DNA of 64,000 nucleotides from Desulfofarcimen acetoxidans DSM 771 (lineage in GTDB: Bacteria; Bacillota; Desulfotomaculia; Desulfotomaculales; Desulfofarciminaceae). The translations under genes and the position numbers were made by a program. Below, in pieces: positions 27,799-37,154 of the stretch. The notes beneath the pieces were generated by a model. The model was not told the DNA's origin and did not search any database. It saw nothing but the letters and a program-made list of their open reading frames with translations. How positions within the stretch are numbered: position 1 is the first letter of the stretch; each line of letters starts with the position of its first letter. The stretch is taken from the NCBI RefSeq assembly GCF_000024205.1, contig NC_013216.1:930001-994000 (forward strand), written 5' to 3'.

Positions 27799-29193
27799 AT
27801 GACACAGGGTTTGTTCCGCAAGGTGGCGCTGGACAGGCTTTCATCCCCCGAACAATTGGACCGGTTAATCACGGTGACAACGACCAGGTCCTGGTTTGCG
27901 CTGCTGGCAATTGCGTGCATCCTTCTAACGTCTGTTCTGTGGGGTGTTTTCGGGAGTATCCCTACGAAAGTATACGGGCAAGGAGTTATAGCCAATAGTT
28001 TTGGCATCTACAACATAGTTAGCGGCGATTCCGGCCAAATTTCCGATATTCGGGTTGTGGTGGGAGACCATGTTAATAAAGGGGAAGTAGTGGCGAGAAT
28101 AAATCATCCTCAGTTGGCAGAGCAAATTAATGATTTAAAAATAGAACTGGAGCAGTTAAAAAAACTGGACGAGAACGGCATAAAAGAAGGTAATGATAAA
28201 AACATAGGGTCGGAATTGGCTGATTTGTTCAGTCTAACCCAAAAGATAACGGAAGCTAAAGCAGCCCTTATAAACGCAGAGGTTGATTATGAAAATGCCA
28301 TATCGGGTCTGTCCTATGATATACAAATGGCGGATAATAGTTTGGAACAAGCCCGGGTTAGTGAGCAGGGTAAAAAAAGTTATTTGGATAAAATGACCTC
28401 TCTGTACCAGAGTGGCGCTGTTTCTAAAAACGACTATGAAAACGCTAAAAGGGATTATGACTTGCAGCGTATGCTGGTACAGTCAGCCGAGCAAAACTTA
28501 AGTAAGCTGACAGCCGGACAGTGGCAGGACACGATTATTAAGTATAGACAAAATCTGGAGCAAGCTCAGCTATCTTTGCAGATGCTAAAAGAGCAATTCG
28601 CCACTACAAAGGCGACTAGAATTGCTGAAGCAGAAGATGAAGTAAAAAAATTACAGAATAAATTGATCACTTCCTCTGAAATAGCGGCGCAGGTGGACGG
28701 CCGGGTGGTCGAAATAAAGGTAAATAGGGGAGATATTGTTCAGTCTGGGACGTGTCTCGTTAGCATGGATCGCGAGGGCAGCACCATCAAACAGGAAGCA
28801 GTGCTGTATGTATCGGCTGAGGAAGGAAAAAAAATTCTACCGGGGATGGAGGCGTTGATTTCCCCCAGTACAGTGAAAAAGGAACAATACGGCTATATAC
28901 TAGGCAGAGTGACTTCGATTTCCGAATATCCGGCCACCAGCCAGGATATGATGCATACCCTGGGGAATGAAGGGCTGGTGACCAAGCTGGCGGGGGAAGG
29001 TGCATCCCTGGAAATGCATGTGGACATAACTGTGGATGCCTCCACTGTAAGCGGGTTCAAGTGGACATCTACCGGTGGCCCTCCGCAAAAAATCAATAGC
29101 GGCATACTTTGCGAAGGTTCAGTGACCATCAATAAAGAGCATCCCATCGGCATGGTTATACCCACGCTTAAAAGAGTTCTTTCCATATACTAA
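27799..29193 (+). CDS. NHLM bacteriocin system secretion protein, HlyD family
   Basis: This membrane fusion/adaptor protein links the ABC exporter to the outside. It has 464 residues: a short cytoplasmic start with LSSPEQLDRLITVTTTRSW, which is typical of the NHLM HlyD family, one membrane segment (ALLAIACILLTSVLWGVFG), a biotinyl-lipoyl-like half (GQISDIRVVVGDHVNKGEVV), two long coiled-coil stretches at about 110-290, the second lipoyl half (AAQVDGRVVEIKVNRGDIVQ) and a beta-barrel end. AGAGGTG lies 10 bases before the start. It is followed by the two ABC proteins of the same export system. Confidence 0.92.
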   Translation: MTQGLFRKVALDRLSSPEQLDRLITVTTTRSWFALLAIACILLTSVLWGVFGSIPTKVYGQGVIANSFGIYNIVSGDSGQISDIRVVVGDHVNKGEVVARINHPQLAEQINDLKIELEQLKKLDENGIKEGNDKNIGSELADLFSLTQKITEAKAALINAEVDYENAISGLSYDIQMADNSLEQARVSEQGKKSYLDKMTSLYQSGAVSKNDYENAKRDYDLQRMLVQSAEQNLSKLTAGQWQDTIIKYRQNLEQAQLSLQMLKEQFATTKATRIAEAEDEVKKLQNKLITSSEIAAQVDGRVVEIKVNRGDIVQSGTCLVSMDREGSTIKQEAVLYVSAEEGKKILPGMEALISPSTVKKEQYGYILGRVTSISEYPATSQDMMHTLGNEGLVTKLAGEGASLEMHVDITVDASTVSGFKWTSTGGPPQKINSGILCEGSVTINKEHPIGMVIPTLKRVLSIY

Positions 29194-29280
29194 AGCGTCA
29201 CTTTCGTGGGCTGCCACATTCACATCCACTATTCTGCTGAATAGTTACCATTTATTAGTTATTGCAACGGGGGATGGCAA

Positions 29281-31446
29281 ATGGGAAGAAAATATATGAA
29301 ACGGGCCAAGGTTCCTACTGTGCTGCAAATGGAGGCGGTGGAATGCGGAGCGGCCTCCCTGGCCATGATCCTGGCCTATTACGGTAAATATTTGCCCCTG
29401 GAAGAGATCAGGATTGCCTGCGGGGTTTCCCGTGACGGCAGTAAGGCCAGCAACATTTTGAAAGCAGCCAGGAATTACGGGATGGTGGCAAAGGGCTTCC
29501 GTAAAGAAACGGAATTCTTAAAGGATATGAAACTGCCGGTGATTATTCACTGGAACTTCAATCACTTTGTAGTTCTGGAAGGTTTCGACAAAGAACTTTT
29601 TTATCTGAATGACCCCGGCAGCGGACCAAGGTCAGTGCCCAAGGAAGAGTTCGACCAGTCTTTTACCGGCATTGTGTTGACCTTTGAACCGGAGCCTGAT
29701 TTTGAAAAAACCGGTAACAAGCCTAATATAGCGGCTGCTTTAAAAAAGCGGCTCAAAGGATCGGAAGCAGCCTTGACTTACGTTATTTTGGTGGGTCTGG
29801 CTCTGGTCATTCCGGGCCTGGTTATTCCTGTTTTTACTAAAATATTTATTGACGATATATTGCTGGGCGGGAAAGGGAACTGGCTGGTTCCCCTGTTGCT
29901 GGGTATGGCAATTACTGCCATCCTGCGGGGCTTTCTTACCGGGCTTCAGCAGTATTATCTTTTAAGGCTGGAAACCAAAATAGCCTTGAGTACTTCCGCC
30001 CAGTTTCTATGGCATGTGCTTTGCTTGCCGGTGGAGTTTTTTACCCAGCGTTCTGCCGGAGACATTAGTATGCGGGTACAGAGCAACGACACGGTGGCCC
30101 AGCTCCTGTCGGGCCAGTTGGCGACAAATGCCCTGAATCTGGTAATGACTGTATTTTATTTTGTTATTATGCTTCAGTACAACCTTTGGTTATCGCTGGT
30201 CGGCATCGCGGCTGCTGTTGCCAATATTTCCTATTTGAAATATGTTTCTCGCCGCCGGGTGGATACAAACCGCAAGCTGCTGCAGGATCGGGGCAAGCTT
30301 AGAGGTACCGCCATGTCCGGCCTGCAGATTATTGAAACCATAAAGGCTTCCGGAGCAGAATCCGACTTTTTTGCCAAGTGGTCGGGATACCAGGCCAAAA
30401 CCTTAAACGCAGAGCAGGAGTTGGGTGTTTCCACTCAATTTTTATCGGCTATCCCAACCTTTCTGACTACCTTGACCAATACCGTGGTTTTGGTTTTAGG
30501 CGGCCTTCTAATTTTCAGAGGAGAGTTGACCATCGGGGCGCTGGTTGCTTTCCAAAGTCTGATGAGCAGCTTTTTGGAGCCGGTAAACGGACTGGTTTCC
30601 CTGGGCAGCCGGTTGCAAGAAGTAGAAGGGGATATGAACCGGTTGGACGATGTTATGCAATACCCCCTTGATGAGCAGACGAAAGAAGACCTGCCGGATG
30701 ACGGCAGCAAGGATTTTCCTGAAAAGCTGGAAGGATATATCGAACTGCGTAATTTGACCTTTGGTTATAGCCGCCTGGAGCCTCCGCTAATTGAAAATTT
30801 CAGTTTAAAACTGTCCCCGGGCTACAGGGTAGCATTGGTTGGCGGGTCGGGGAGCGGCAAATCCACTATCGCAAAATTAGTCTCCGGAATTTGTAAGCCG
30901 TGGTCCGGGGAAATTTTATTTGATGAAAATCCGAGGGAATATATACCTCGTTCGATTTTAAATAATTCACTGTCGCTGGTGGATCAGGATATCTTTTTGT
31001 TTCAAGGGACGATTCGCGATAACCTTACCTTGTGGGACAAGACGGTGTCTGAATTTGACTTGATCCGGGCGGCAAAGGACGCCTGCATTCATGATGATAT
31101 CACCTCTAAAGCAGGGGGCTATGATCAACTGCTGGCTGAGGGGGGAAACAATTTCAGCGGTGGGCAGAGGCAGAGGCTGGAGATTGCCAGGGCATTGGCC
31201 GGCAATCCCTCAATTTTGATTCTGGATGAGGCCACCAGCGCCCTGGATCCGCTGACGGAAAAAACAGTGGATGAGAGAATTCGCCGTCGCGGTTGTACCT
31301 GCCTTATTGTTGCCCACCGTTTAAGCACTATCCGGGACTGTGATGAGATTATCGTTTTGGAAAAAGGCAAAATAGTGCAGCGCGGCACTCATGATGAAAT
31401 GAAAGATGTCGATGGCCATTATGCTGAACTGATCAAGGCAATTTAA
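29281..31446 (+). CDS. NHLM bacteriocin system ABC transporter with C39 peptidase domain
   Basis: The 721-residue protein cleaves double-glycine leaders and exports the core. Residues about 10-135 are a C39 peptidase with Cys in MEAVECGAASLAMIL, His in WNFNHFVVLEGF and Asp in FYLNDPGSGP. Residues 155-440 contain the six membrane helices. The ATPase has Walker A GGSGSGKST, signature FSGGQRQR, Walker B LILDEATSALD and the H-loop IVAHRLS. The start at 29281 follows GGGGGATGG. It is the enzyme expected to cut at AGG in the precursors at 26.5, 34.5 and 38.7 kb. It precedes its non-peptidase partner by 26 bases. Confidence 0.96.
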   Translation: MGRKYMKRAKVPTVLQMEAVECGAASLAMILAYYGKYLPLEEIRIACGVSRDGSKASNILKAARNYGMVAKGFRKETEFLKDMKLPVIIHWNFNHFVVLEGFDKELFYLNDPGSGPRSVPKEEFDQSFTGIVLTFEPEPDFEKTGNKPNIAAALKKRLKGSEAALTYVILVGLALVIPGLVIPVFTKIFIDDILLGGKGNWLVPLLLGMAITAILRGFLTGLQQYYLLRLETKIALSTSAQFLWHVLCLPVEFFTQRSAGDISMRVQSNDTVAQLLSGQLATNALNLVMTVFYFVIMLQYNLWLSLVGIAAAVANISYLKYVSRRRVDTNRKLLQDRGKLRGTAMSGLQIIETIKASGAESDFFAKWSGYQAKTLNAEQELGVSTQFLSAIPTFLTTLTNTVVLVLGGLLIFRGELTIGALVAFQSLMSSFLEPVNGLVSLGSRLQEVEGDMNRLDDVMQYPLDEQTKEDLPDDGSKDFPEKLEGYIELRNLTFGYSRLEPPLIENFSLKLSPGYRVALVGGSGSGKSTIAKLVSGICKPWSGEILFDENPREYIPRSILNNSLSLVDQDIFLFQGTIRDNLTLWDKTVSEFDLIRAAKDACIHDDITSKAGGYDQLLAEGGNNFSGGQRQRLEIARALAGNPSILILDEATSALDPLTEKTVDERIRRRGCTCLIVAHRLSTIRDCDEIIVLEKGKIVQRGTHDEMKDVDGHYAELIKAI

Positions 31447-31472
31447 GTTAACAAGAAATGTTGGTGGGTGTG

Positions 31473-34199
31473 ATGAAAATAAATCCGGACTATTTTTTTG
31501 CAAAAGGGACAAGGATTGTACTGGAGGGGAATAATCCTTTACTGATAACCGATCCGGGCAAGGTGTGGATGGTTGAGCAAGGGAAGGCAGTTGCTTTTTC
31601 TGTTCGGATTACAGAAGGTATTAATTTGGGCAAGAGAAGTTTTTTATCTGAGGTGGCAGAAAGGGGAGTCATTTTTGGCGTTAAGCCGGCAGGTGAGGAA
31701 CAGACGGCTTTGCTGTTGACAGGTTTGCCGGGAACCCGACTGCTGCAGATCGATCTGGCAAGCTTTAACCAATTGACGAAGCGGTCTGCTGACAAGGCTA
31801 TGCCCGCCCGCTTGCTTGGCGATTGGGTAAATGCTCTGGTCCAAGACACTGCAGCCGGAGAAATGCTTGAGATCAAGATTCTCCCTGCCACAGAAGAAGT
31901 GATCTGGGTTAAACATTCGACCTTCGGCGACGGGCTTATTACCTTGGATCAATTTCACAGTCTGGCCATGCAAACAATCATTGACCGTCGCCAAAAGCAG
32001 AAGCAGGCTGAAAAGCAGCGTTTTAAGGAAAAAGAGGAAAATAACCGGCTTTTCTTTGATAATGCGCTTAAGGGCATACTGTCTGTTGCGGATCCGGGAC
32101 AGGCCGGAGACGTGTTGGAAGATGATGTTAAAGATGATTCCCTGCTGGCAGCCTGCCGGCTGGTGGGCAGGGCGATGAAAATTGAGATTATTTCTCCCTC
32201 CCGGACCGGAGAAAGGATGGCAGCGAAAGATTTGCTTGGCAATATTGCCAATGCGTCGCATATACGAACCCGTCAGGTAGCTTTAAAAGGAGAGTGGTAC
32301 AAGCAGGACAATGGTCCCCTGCTGGCTTATCTGGAAGAGGACAACCGGCCGGTGGCCTTGCTTCCACTATCCCCGTCACAATATCGGCTGCACGATCCGG
32401 CCGGCAAAACCATTATGACGGTAGATGAACAAATTGCTGCCCGGGTAAAGCCTTTTGCAGTTGCCTTTTATCGCCCGTTTCCAAATAAAGCGTTGTCCTT
32501 GCGTGATATTTTGACTTTTGGGCTGGAAAACTGCTGGAAACGCGATCTGGCAACGGTGCTGCTGATGGGGTTGCTCGGCGGACTGCTGGGCATGGTTATT
32601 CCCATAGCTACAGGCATTGTTTTCGATACCATTATTCCCGGCGGAGATAAAGCACAACTGCTGCAAATTGCCTTTGTTCTTGTTGCCGGCGCTCTGGCCG
32701 GGTTCTTGTTTCAATTAACCCGCTCGCTTGCCATGCTGCGGCTGGAGGGGAGAATGGACGGAGCTGTTCAAGCAGCCGTCTGGGACAGGCTGCTCAGCCT
32801 GCCTGTACCCTTTTTTAAAGAGTATACCTCCGGAGAACTGGCTATGCGGGCCATGGGCATAAGCCAAATACGGAAACTGTTATCCGGGGTTGTTATTACT
32901 ACCATTATCTCCAGTCTGTTTTCTGTTTTTAACTTCGGGCTGTTGTTTTATTACAACTTCCGGCTGGCAGGAGTAGCCACCGTTCTGATAGTGATGGCTG
33001 TGGTTGTGGATGCAATTTTTCAATTCAGCCAGATACGCTGCCGTCGGCAAGGCGTTGATATTTCCAACAAAATTGCCGGCCTGGTTTTACAATTAATAGG
33101 CAGTGTGGCCAAACTCCGGGTTGCCGGTGCGGAAAAAAGAGCTTTTTATTTGTGGTCAAGGCAATTCACCGGCCTGAGAAATATTATCTTTAAAAGCAGG
33201 ATATTGGTCAACCGATTGGCTGTCTTTGATTCGGTTTTTCCAATTATCACTTCAATCGTTATTTTCTATTTTCTTGTTGGGGTTGAACACAATACCATGG
33301 GGGCGGGTAATTTTGTTGCTTTTAATTCAGCCTTAACCAGCTTTATAACCGCAACTGTTGCCTTATTCCAATCATTTAGTTCAATAAACGAGATTATCCC
33401 CCTGTATGAAAAGGTAAAGCCGATTTTGCAGGCACTGCCGGAATATGACGATTCAAAGAGTGACCCCGGGGAATTGACCGGTGCCATTGAAGTCAGCCAT
33501 GTTTCCTTTCGCTATAAGCAAGAAGCGCCGCTGGTTATAGACAACGTTTCCTTGCAAATTCAAGCAGGAGAATACATAGGTATTGTGGGAACCTCAGGCA
33601 GCGGCAAATCAACTTTGTTCCGCATTCTGCTGGGTTTTGAGAAGCCGGAATCGGGTCAGGTGTTTTATAACGGCCAGGCTCTTGATAATTTAGACATCCG
33701 CTCCGTGCGCAGGCAACTGGGAGTAGTCCTGCAAAACGGGCAATTGATGTCGGGAGATATTTTCACCAATATTGTAGGGGCCAATATTTACTTAACCATG
33801 GATGATGTCTGGGAAGCAGTCAGAATGGCCGGGCTGGAACAGGATATCAAGGCGATGCCCATGGGGATGCACACGGTGGTCAGTGAGGGAGTAGCCACGC
33901 TGTCGGGAGGACAGAGGCAAAGACTGCTGATTGCCCGGGCCATTGTCAACAGGCCTAAAATAATATATTTTGATGAAGCTACCAGTGCCCTGGACAACCG
34001 GAGCCAGTCTATCGTCAGTGAAAGCCTTGACCGGCTTAGGGCGACGCGGGTAGTAATTGCCCACCGGCTGAGCACTGTTATCAAATGCGACAGGATTATC
34101 GTGCTGGATAAAGGCAAAGTAATTGAAAACGGCAGTTATGAACATTTAATGGAGCGTGGCGGTGCCTTTGCAGAGTTGGCCAAAAGGCAGCTTGCCTGA
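31473..34199 (+). CDS. NHLM bacteriocin system ABC transporter, second permease/ATPase subunit
   Basis: The 908-residue protein has a N-terminal region of about 340 residues special to this family (a cyclic-nucleotide-binding-like barrel at 10-90, then a variable part), membrane helices at about 355-640 and an ATPase with GTSGSGKST, LSGGQRQR, IIYFDEATSALD and VIAHRLST. It forms a heterodimer with the C39-bearing subunit. The ATG at 31473 is chosen because GGTGGGTGTG lies just upstream; a start at 31458 is possible. There is no peptidase domain, as expected. Confidence 0.94.
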   Translation: MKINPDYFFAKGTRIVLEGNNPLLITDPGKVWMVEQGKAVAFSVRITEGINLGKRSFLSEVAERGVIFGVKPAGEEQTALLLTGLPGTRLLQIDLASFNQLTKRSADKAMPARLLGDWVNALVQDTAAGEMLEIKILPATEEVIWVKHSTFGDGLITLDQFHSLAMQTIIDRRQKQKQAEKQRFKEKEENNRLFFDNALKGILSVADPGQAGDVLEDDVKDDSLLAACRLVGRAMKIEIISPSRTGERMAAKDLLGNIANASHIRTRQVALKGEWYKQDNGPLLAYLEEDNRPVALLPLSPSQYRLHDPAGKTIMTVDEQIAARVKPFAVAFYRPFPNKALSLRDILTFGLENCWKRDLATVLLMGLLGGLLGMVIPIATGIVFDTIIPGGDKAQLLQIAFVLVAGALAGFLFQLTRSLAMLRLEGRMDGAVQAAVWDRLLSLPVPFFKEYTSGELAMRAMGISQIRKLLSGVVITTIISSLFSVFNFGLLFYYNFRLAGVATVLIVMAVVVDAIFQFSQIRCRRQGVDISNKIAGLVLQLIGSVAKLRVAGAEKRAFYLWSRQFTGLRNIIFKSRILVNRLAVFDSVFPIITSIVIFYFLVGVEHNTMGAGNFVAFNSALTSFITATVALFQSFSSINEIIPLYEKVKPILQALPEYDDSKSDPGELTGAIEVSHVSFRYKQEAPLVIDNVSLQIQAGEYIGIVGTSGSGKSTLFRILLGFEKPESGQVFYNGQALDNLDIRSVRRQLGVVLQNGQLMSGDIFTNIVGANIYLTMDDVWEAVRMAGLEQDIKAMPMGMHTVVSEGVATLSGGQRQRLLIARAIVNRPKIIYFDEATSALDNRSQSIVSESLDRLRATRVVIAHRLSTVIKCDRIIVLDKGKVIENGSYEHLMERGGAFAELAKRQLA

Positions 34200-34450
34200 G
34201 GAAGGGGTACAATAACCGGGATAGAATTCAATCTTACAGGTACAAATGGCAGGCGGTAAACCCTCTGCAATATAATGAAAAGGATTGGCAAAATGAATTT
34301 AGGAAGTTTTCCGCTTATTGTTTCGTACCCTGATGAATTTTTTTAAAAAATGTGTAATGAAAGGGCGCAAATAACGTATTAACATTTGAAGCTACCTGGG
34401 AGGTTCTGTGATGGGTTGGCTTACTTTTGATGATTAAGGGAGGAAAAACA
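34200..34450 (+). promoter_or_regulatory. Intergenic region before precursor 1, with a fossil leader-core junction
   Basis: The stretch between the exporter and precursor 1 holds no full gene. At 34244-34258 it has TGGCAGGCGGTAAA, identical to the Ala-Gly-Gly-Lys junction of both precursors, in a frame that reads QMAGGKPSAI and stops; this looks like the remains of another precursor. A tiny frame at 34411-34437 (MGWLTFDD) has GGGAGG just before its ATG. The segment TTGAAGCTA before it also precedes precursor 2. A promoter probably lies here but no clear box was found. Confidence 0.5.
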
Positions 34451-34705
34451 ATGTCAATTGAGCATGCGCGTGAGTTCATCAAGCGGGTAAAAAATGAAAA
34501 GGACCTTTGGGAACAGGCGGCATCTTTCCAGACCAGGGAAGAGCGGCGGCAGTGGGCTCAGGGACTGGGGTACGATTTTACCGGAGAGGAAATGGAGCAG
34601 GCTTCTTCGGAACTGACGGACGATGAGCTGGAACAGGTGGCAGGCGGTAAATGCTGCGGTTATACTTGTGAGAGTGAATATCAGTGTGGATATGATATTC
34701 CTTAG
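34451..34705 (+). CDS. Nif11-type leader RiPP precursor, copy 1
   Basis: The 84-residue peptide has a Nif11/NHLP-type leader (MSIEHAREFIKRVKNEKDLW at the start, a GYDFTGEEMEQA block, ELTDDELEQVAGG at the end) and an 18-residue core KCCGYTCESEYQCGYDIP. The core begins with its only lysine and has four cysteines and three tyrosines. GGGAGG lies about 6 bases before the ATG at 34451; upstream in-frame ATGs lack such a site. Cleavage after Gly-Gly by the C39 transporter at 29.3 kb is expected. The acyltransferase and two radical SAM genes follow directly, so this is their probable substrate. Confidence 0.92.
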   Translation: MSIEHAREFIKRVKNEKDLWEQAASFQTREERRQWAQGLGYDFTGEEMEQASSELTDDELEQVAGGKCCGYTCESEYQCGYDIP

Positions 34706-34829
34706 TAATGGGAATGTTCAAGTCGTTGAGGAATCGGCCAAAGTGGTCTATTGGGTACTGCCGGTTAATATAGACGAGTTGACTGATGAACAATTGGATG
34801 AGGTCGCTGTCGGTAGGTGTGGTTTATGA
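34692..34829 (+). pseudogene. Overlapping degenerate precursor-like frame
   Basis: A frame starting at the ATG at 34692, inside the end of precursor 1, encodes 45 residues that end NIDELTDEQLDEVAVGRCGL. The ELTDEQLDEVAVG part is clearly a Nif11 leader end with Gly-Gly changed to Val-Gly, followed by only Arg-Cys-Gly-Leu. It is best read as a decayed precursor fused out of frame, though a very short active peptide cannot be excluded. Confidence 0.5.
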
Positions 34830-34899
34830 AGTTGTTGGTTTTTGGCTGGATGGTAGCAGTGATTTTAAACCGCCGTGAGCGAAAAGGAGAAAAAAGCAA

Positions 34900-35766
34900 A
34901 TGGTTCCGGATACAACTGACGGTCTATGGGCAAAGGCTGTCCGACCGCGGTGGAACGTAAAATTTAAAACCAACCTGTATATTGTGAAAACGGCTGAAAC
35001 CGGGTCGGAAATAGAACAGGCGCTGCGGCTTCGCCACGAAGTGTTCCGGAGGGAACTGTTGGGTGCCCCTTTGCCGTCGGGCCTTGACATTGACCGTTTT
35101 GACCCGCAATGCGACCATATGATCGTACAAGCGGGGGATACGGGGCAAGTGGTGGCCACTTACCGGCTCAATCCGTCAGAGACAGGCGATTACTACGCCC
35201 GGCAGGAATTTGAAATGAGCGCGGTTTTGCACCTGGCGGGCCGTAAACTGGAAATAGGCCGGGCCTGTGTGGCTCGCGGGTACCGCAGCGGCGCGGTATT
35301 TACCTTATTATGGCGGGGTATGGCAGCCTACCTGCGGCAGGCTGAAATCCGGTACATGTTTGGCTGTTCCTGCGTGCCGGCCCGCATATCCCATGAATTG
35401 GCCCCGCTGTATCAGTATTTCCAGGCCCGCCATTTATCGCCTGATCATCTGCGCGTCCACCCGCTGTCCTCCGGAGCTGTTCCCGCCGTTCAGCTCAAGC
35501 TTGCGGTCGGCCGGTCGGCCGGAGACGCGGTGAAAAGGCTCATACCTCCCATCCTGCAGGTCTATCTGCGCAGCGGTGGCTGGATTTGCGGCGAACCTTA
35601 CTGCGACAGCGAATTTAATTCCTATGACTTCTTCACGCTGCTGGACGTGGCAGCGGCCAGTCCGGCTGCGCGGCGCTTTCTGGCGGGGCCGCGGCCGGCG
35701 GCAGTGGAAGAAAGGAGAGAGGTGTGTAAATATGGGCCAAATCGATCCTCGTCTTCATCTGTTTGA
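34900..35766 (+). CDS. OlsB/FeeM-like N-acyltransferase (GNAT superfamily), candidate peptide lipidation enzyme
   Basis: Enzymes of this group move a long acyl chain from ACP to an amine (ornithine, tyrosine or, in lipidated Nif11-type RiPPs, a side chain of the precursor). The 288-residue protein has the family blocks LRLRHEVFRREL, FDPQCDHMIVQ, VVATYRLNP, YYARQEFEMS, LEIGRACVARGYRSG and LLWRGMAAYL followed by RYMFGCSCV. GAAAAGGAG lies 10 bases before the ATG at 34900. It sits between the precursor and the maturases, and its stop overlaps the next start by 35 bases. The single lysine that opens the core is the likely target (inference). Confidence 0.82.
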   Translation: MVPDTTDGLWAKAVRPRWNVKFKTNLYIVKTAETGSEIEQALRLRHEVFRRELLGAPLPSGLDIDRFDPQCDHMIVQAGDTGQVVATYRLNPSETGDYYARQEFEMSAVLHLAGRKLEIGRACVARGYRSGAVFTLLWRGMAAYLRQAEIRYMFGCSCVPARISHELAPLYQYFQARHLSPDHLRVHPLSSGAVPAVQLKLAVGRSAGDAVKRLIPPILQVYLRSGGWICGEPYCDSEFNSYDFFTLLDVAAASPAARRFLAGPRPAAVEERREVCKYGPNRSSSSSV

Positions 35767-37093
35767 GGTTGATGGCTCCAATTACGCGGTCAGCACGGAA
35801 TACATGCGGTTTGCCGGGATCGATCCGGAGACGGCGGCGGTGGTAAGGCTGGGCGGGCCGGCTGAACCGGTCCTGAGCCGGCTGGGGGTCCCGCTGGAAC
35901 CTTGCGGACGGAAGCGGTTCCTGTTTGCGCCGCCGGACACTCTGGTATTGATGCTGACCTATGCCTGCAACATGGCCTGCCGGTATTGCTGCCAGGGAGA
36001 AATTCCTGATATCCGGGAAAACCAGATGTCCGAGGCAGTGTCGTGCCGGTCTGTCGACTGGCTGATCCGGAACTCGGCAGGTTCGAAAACGGTTAATATC
36101 GGATTTTTTGGCGGTGAGCCCTTGCTTAAATTTTCGCTGATGCAAAAAATTGCCGTCTACGCCGAACGGCAAGCGGCAGCCGCCGACAAGCGGGTGCGCT
36201 ACGGCATCATGACCAACGGCCTGCTGCTGACCGACCCTGTCATTGATTTTCTAGCTGAGCGGCAAGTCGAGGTTACCGTCAGTTTTGACGGGCCGCCTGC
36301 CGTACAAGACCGCAACCGGCCGCTGAAAGGCGGCGGGGGCTCTTTCCATCTTATTGCTGAAAAAATCCGGAAACTGCTGGCGCGCTGCCCGGACGCCACG
36401 CTCCGCCCCACACTCTATGCCGGCGCCGATCTTGACGAGGTGCTTCAAACAGCCCGGCAGCTAGGTTTCCGGCAGTGCCGCATTGAAAAAGTGTCCAGTT
36501 CGTTATTGCCGGAAGGGAAAAAAAATGACGAAGCGGCATCTTCCGGCCAGTTGGCGGCCCATTTGCGCCGCCAGGGCGAACGTTTTCTAACCGCTGTCCG
36601 GGACCGGGATGCGGCCGGATTGCGGCGGATCGCCGTGGATGGCGCGTTCATGGAGGGATTAAGGCAAATGTTCCATGCGGACTGGGCAGGCACGGTCCGG
36701 CGGCGTTGGTTTTCCTGCGGCACCGGCAGGCAGCTGTTGGCGGTGGCGGTTAACGGCGATTTGTATCCATGCCCGCGCTTCCTGGCCTTGCCGGAATACA
36801 GGGTGGGTTCGGTTGCTGAGGACGGTTTCCAGGGAGAACTGCACCAAAAAAGCCTTTTGATCCACAGCGAGGATTGCCGGTCCTGTTGGGCGCGTTATTT
36901 CTGCGGCGGCGCCTGCATTGTGGAACACTTGGGTGGTACCGGTTCAATTTTCCGGGTCAACCCGAACACTTGCCGCCTGCGGCGGGCCAGAATCGAAACA
37001 GCCGTCCGGGTGATTGCCGAATGCTCAGACGAGGATAAAGCGTTCTTGCAGGAGACCGGCGTTTTGCCGGGCCGGCTGGCGGTAAAAGCGTGA
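35732..37093 (+). CDS. Radical SAM/SPASM peptide maturase 1
   Basis: The protein uses S-adenosylmethionine and an iron-sulfur cluster to make radical crosslinks in a peptide. Its 453 residues start with a small domain (HLFEVDGSNYAVSTEYMRFA) of the kind seen in ranthipeptide and SCIFF-type maturases, then the radical SAM motif Cys79-x3-Cys83-x2-Cys86 (TYACNMACRYCC), GFFGGEPLLKF, and a C-terminal SPASM domain with CGTGRQLLAVAVNGDLYPC and EDCRSCWARYFCGGAC. The ATG at 35732 follows AAGGAGAGAGG. It overlaps the acyltransferase gene, and is followed by its paralogue. Thioether formation at the four core cysteines is the favoured guess. Confidence 0.9.
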   Translation: MGQIDPRLHLFEVDGSNYAVSTEYMRFAGIDPETAAVVRLGGPAEPVLSRLGVPLEPCGRKRFLFAPPDTLVLMLTYACNMACRYCCQGEIPDIRENQMSEAVSCRSVDWLIRNSAGSKTVNIGFFGGEPLLKFSLMQKIAVYAERQAAAADKRVRYGIMTNGLLLTDPVIDFLAERQVEVTVSFDGPPAVQDRNRPLKGGGGSFHLIAEKIRKLLARCPDATLRPTLYAGADLDEVLQTARQLGFRQCRIEKVSSSLLPEGKKNDEAASSGQLAAHLRRQGERFLTAVRDRDAAGLRRIAVDGAFMEGLRQMFHADWAGTVRRRWFSCGTGRQLLAVAVNGDLYPCPRFLALPEYRVGSVAEDGFQGELHQKSLLIHSEDCRSCWARYFCGGACIVEHLGGTGSIFRVNPNTCRLRRARIETAVRVIAECSDEDKAFLQETGVLPGRLAVKA

Positions 37094-37154
37094 CCGGTTG
37101 CCTGGCGTGATGCTGATTTCCGGCAAGGAAATGCAACAGGAGGGGATGAATGTC

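Noticed and set aside
29194-29280. Possible fourth copy of the hairpin repeat (ACTTTCG...GCTGCCACATTC)
   Set aside because: Only scattered short matches; the conserved tail is missing.
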